A stretch of DNA of 7,591 bases from an uncultured Fastidiosipila sp. (GTDB lineage: Bacteria > Bacillota > Clostridia > Saccharofermentanales > Fastidiosipilaceae). The notes under the pieces are model-generated. The model was not told the origin of the DNA. It saw nothing but the letters and a program-made list of their open reading frames with translations, and searched no databases. Positions 6,304 through 7,591 of this stretch are shown here, piece by piece (position 1 is the first letter of the stretch; each line of letters opens with the position of its first letter). The DNA lies in NCBI GenBank assembly GCA_938014865.1, contig CALLQJ010000278.1, forward strand, positions 1 through 7,591, written 5' to 3'. Made by a program: the position numbers and the translations under genes.

Positions 6304-6344
6304 AAAAACGGGAGACGGCCGATGCAGCCGTTCTCTCGTTTTTT
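6304..6344 (+). terminator. Strong intrinsic terminator of the sulfatase operon
   Basis: The left arm at 6308-6319 (ACGGGAGACGGC) pairs with the right arm at 6327-6339. There is one G-T pair and one bulged base, the stem is about 12 bp, and the loop has seven bases. Six T residues follow at 6339-6344. A run of five A at 6304-6308 precedes the stem, so the structure could also act on leftward transcripts. It lies 52 bp beyond the sulfatase stop and closes the operon, separating it from the esterase gene. Confidence 0.87.
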
Positions 6345-6456
6345 CCTGCTCCAAATTCACCTCTGCAAAATTTACACTTTTCCGCTGCAAAAGCCGGCGC
6401 ATTCTTCCTTCATTTCCGTTATCATAAGGGCAGATTTTCAGTGAAGGAGACTTCCT
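6345..6456 (+). promoter_or_regulatory. Leader region of the esterase gene: direct repeat and weak -10 candidate
   Basis: CTGCAAAA occurs at 6363-6370 and 6385-6392, with starts 22 bp apart, close to two helical turns. This is a spacing seen for regulator half-sites on one DNA face. The only reasonable -10 box is TATCAT at 6420-6425, and no -35 hexamer is recognisable at 16-18 bp from it, so any promoter is weak or activator-dependent. The esterase ribosome-binding site AAGGAG is at 6444-6449. Because a strong terminator lies upstream, the esterase gene probably needs a promoter in this stretch. Confidence 0.3.
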
Positions 6457-7419
6457 ATGCACCCGATCGTGCGCCTCGGTCTGAGATTGGCCTCGCTGCC
6501 GATATTCAGCGTAAAGAAAAACTACACCCTGCTCAGACGGGCGAAGGAAGCATTTGCTGCCGAGCCGGAAGAAGAAGAGCGGGACGGCTTTATATTGATG
6601 GACGAGTACCTGCTTGACGGCGACCGTGAGTCGCATCGGCCGGTGCGTGTATTCATTCCGAAAGAAGAACTGTCACAAGGCCTGATCATTTATCTTCACG
6701 GCGGCGGTTTCGTCACCGGCACGGTAGACAGCTATACCCTGCCCTGTGCGCGCCTGGCGACCTCAACGGGACGCGTAGTCTGCTCGATTGATTACCGCCT
6801 GGCCCCCGAATATCCTTTCCCCGACGGGCTCGAGGATGCTTTGGCCATCAGCAAGGAGCTTTCGGATTATTTCCTGGATCTGGGCGATCCGATATTCCGG
6901 CCATTGACCATTATGGGCGATTCGGCGGGGGCAAACCTCGCGACGACAACGGCCCGCCTGATGAATGAGGAAAATCACAGAAGCAATCTGGACCTGCAGA
7001 TCCTGCTTTATCCCGCCGTATCCGATGATTACAGCGAGCACTCGCCCTTTCCGTCCTTTCACGAGAAAGGGAGCCGCTACGGGCTGACGGCGCAGAAAAT
7101 GCGGGAATACTATGAGCTTTATCTGCCGGATCCTGCTTTAATGAAAGATCCTCGGGTCTCGCCTCTCCGGGCAGAGGATTTAAGCATTCTGCCGCCCGCT
7201 CTGATCATTACGGCGGAACACGACCCCCTGCGGGATGAAGGGCAGTTTTACGCCGAGCGCCTGCGGGAAAGCGGGGTCCCGACGGAATCCAGCTGCTATG
7301 CGGGGGTTCCGCACGGATTTTTCGGCCACCCCAATGTCTTCCCGGAGAAAAATGAGGTGCTCTACGCTCAGGTGGCCGCCTTCATGAACCGATGGGAGCC
7401 GCAAGATGCAAGAAAATAA
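6457..7419 (+). CDS. Alpha/beta hydrolase, hormone-sensitive-lipase family esterase
   Basis: This 320-residue carboxylesterase belongs to bacterial family IV (alpha/beta-hydrolase fold 3), the group that includes E. coli acetyl esterase Aes. The oxyanion-hole motif His-Gly-Gly-Gly-Phe is at 81-85. The nucleophile elbow Gly-Asp-Ser-Ala-Gly at 154-158 places the catalytic Ser at 156. The acid is Asp256 in Glu-His-Asp-Pro-Leu-Arg-Asp-Glu-Gly, and the base is His286 in Pro-His-Gly-Phe-Phe. The triad is complete and the length is typical. There is no signal peptide; the mildly hydrophobic first 20 residues look like the cap region of this family. AAGGAG seven bases upstream supports the ATG at 6457. 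Such enzymes hydrolyse short acyl esters, and deacetylation of an imported sugar would suit the neighbours but is only inference. The gene follows a terminator and overlaps the next gene by 14 bp, so those two are likely co-translated. Confidence 0.9.
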   Translation: MHPIVRLGLRLASLPIFSVKKNYTLLRRAKEAFAAEPEEEERDGFILMDEYLLDGDRESHRPVRVFIPKEELSQGLIIYLHGGGFVTGTVDSYTLPCARLATSTGRVVCSIDYRLAPEYPFPDGLEDALAISKELSDYFLDLGDPIFRPLTIMGDSAGANLATTTARLMNEENHRSNLDLQILLYPAVSDDYSEHSPFPSFHEKGSRYGLTAQKMREYYELYLPDPALMKDPRVSPLRAEDLSILPPALIITAEHDPLRDEGQFYAERLRESGVPTESSCYAGVPHGFFGHPNVFPEKNEVLYAQVAAFMNRWEPQDARK

Positions 7420-7591
7420 AGAAGAAAATAAAGAAGAAGCACAAGAGAAGTCTGCAGAAGAGAGCCAAGCCCTGAAGCCGCACCTGAAGCCGCAGGAAAA
7501 GAAGCGTCCTGCCGGCTTCGGCATTGCGCGTGCGCGCGCAATTCGAGCGTTAGAAAAGGAATTACAAAGAGATGGAGAAGAAAAGATTGTA
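7406..7591 (+). CDS. Unrecognised protein with a charged N-terminus (3' partial)
   Basis: From the ATG at 7406 the frame stays open for 62 codons to the window edge. GGGAG at 7394-7398, seven bases upstream, is a good ribosome-binding site, and the start overlaps the end of the esterase gene by 14 bp, an arrangement typical of coupled genes. Residues 1-33 are highly charged and low in complexity, with Glu-Asn-Lys-Glu repeated (Gln-Glu-Asn-Lys-Glu-Glu-Asn-Lys-Glu-Glu) and then Leu-Lys-Pro-His-Leu-Lys-Pro, and are probably disordered. From about residue 34 a more ordered, Arg/Ala-rich helical stretch begins (Gly-Phe-Gly-Ile-Ala-Arg-Ala-Arg-Ala). I do not recognise the family, and no membrane segment or signal peptide is visible so far. 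Confidence 0.65.
   Translation, partial: MQENKEENKEEAQEKSAEESQALKPHLKPQEKKRPAGFGIARARAIRALEKELQRDGEEKIV

Noticed and set aside
6259..6636. 125-codon open frame on the - strand through the terminator and leader of the esterase gene
   Set aside because: It would run through a strong terminator and the intergenic region and does not resemble a protein. No start signals support it.
7180..7524. 114-codon open frame on the - strand across the esterase 3' end and the next gene
   Set aside because: It is antisense to the catalytic His region of the esterase and to the start of a gene with a good ribosome-binding site. Its Ser/Phe-rich content is a mirror artefact.
1..7591. CRISPR array, tRNA or rRNA genes, insertion sequence ends, phage attachment sites
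   Set aside because: I found no spaced identical repeats, no tRNA-like cloverleaf, no transposase-like frame and no paired terminal inverted repeats.

Overview
The window looks like a carbohydrate-utilisation locus of a low-to-mid-GC Bacillota (Firmicutes), plausibly a gut-type anaerobe. The signs are strong AGGAGG ribosome-binding sites with short spacers, a Gram-positive style lipoprotein (lipobox, then a long Asn/Lys/Glu/Ser linker), a sugar ABC importer with no ATPase gene of its own, and a cysteine-type sulfatase without a signal peptide. The species cannot be named from sequence reading alone.

Left edge (1-345): a possible C-terminal scrap of a + strand membrane protein ends at 63. It runs into a - strand open frame of 55 codons (220 down to 53) that reads like the first membrane helix of a major facilitator (MFS) transporter and then stops. 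This looks like a remnant or a rearrangement junction. Divergent promoters lie between it and the next gene.

Centre (310-6344): a five-gene, same-strand cluster. The order is a LacI-family repressor, a CUT1-type solute-binding lipoprotein, two MalF/MalG-type permeases, and a YidJ-like cytoplasmic sulfatase or related hydrolase. A good sigma-A promoter (TTGACT, 17 bp, TATTCT) precedes the repressor. A near-perfect inverted repeat with a central CG, the usual shape of a LacI-family operator, sits over the predicted transcription start. I see no other convincing promoter before the strong terminator at 6304-6344. The simplest reading is one autoregulated operon, with a leaky hairpin after the binding-protein gene setting a higher lipoprotein to permease ratio. 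The inferred pathway is capture of an anionic (probably sulfated) sugar outside the cell, import intact, and removal of the ester group in the cytoplasm. The ATPase, the enzyme that makes formylglycine in the sulfatase, and any glycosidase must be encoded elsewhere.

Right edge (6345-7591): a hormone-sensitive-lipase-type esterase with a complete Ser-Asp-His triad. It overlaps by 14 bp the start of an unrecognised gene with a highly charged N-terminus that runs off the window. This pair lies beyond the terminator and is probably a separate transcription unit, though de-esterification of a sugar would fit the same catabolic theme.
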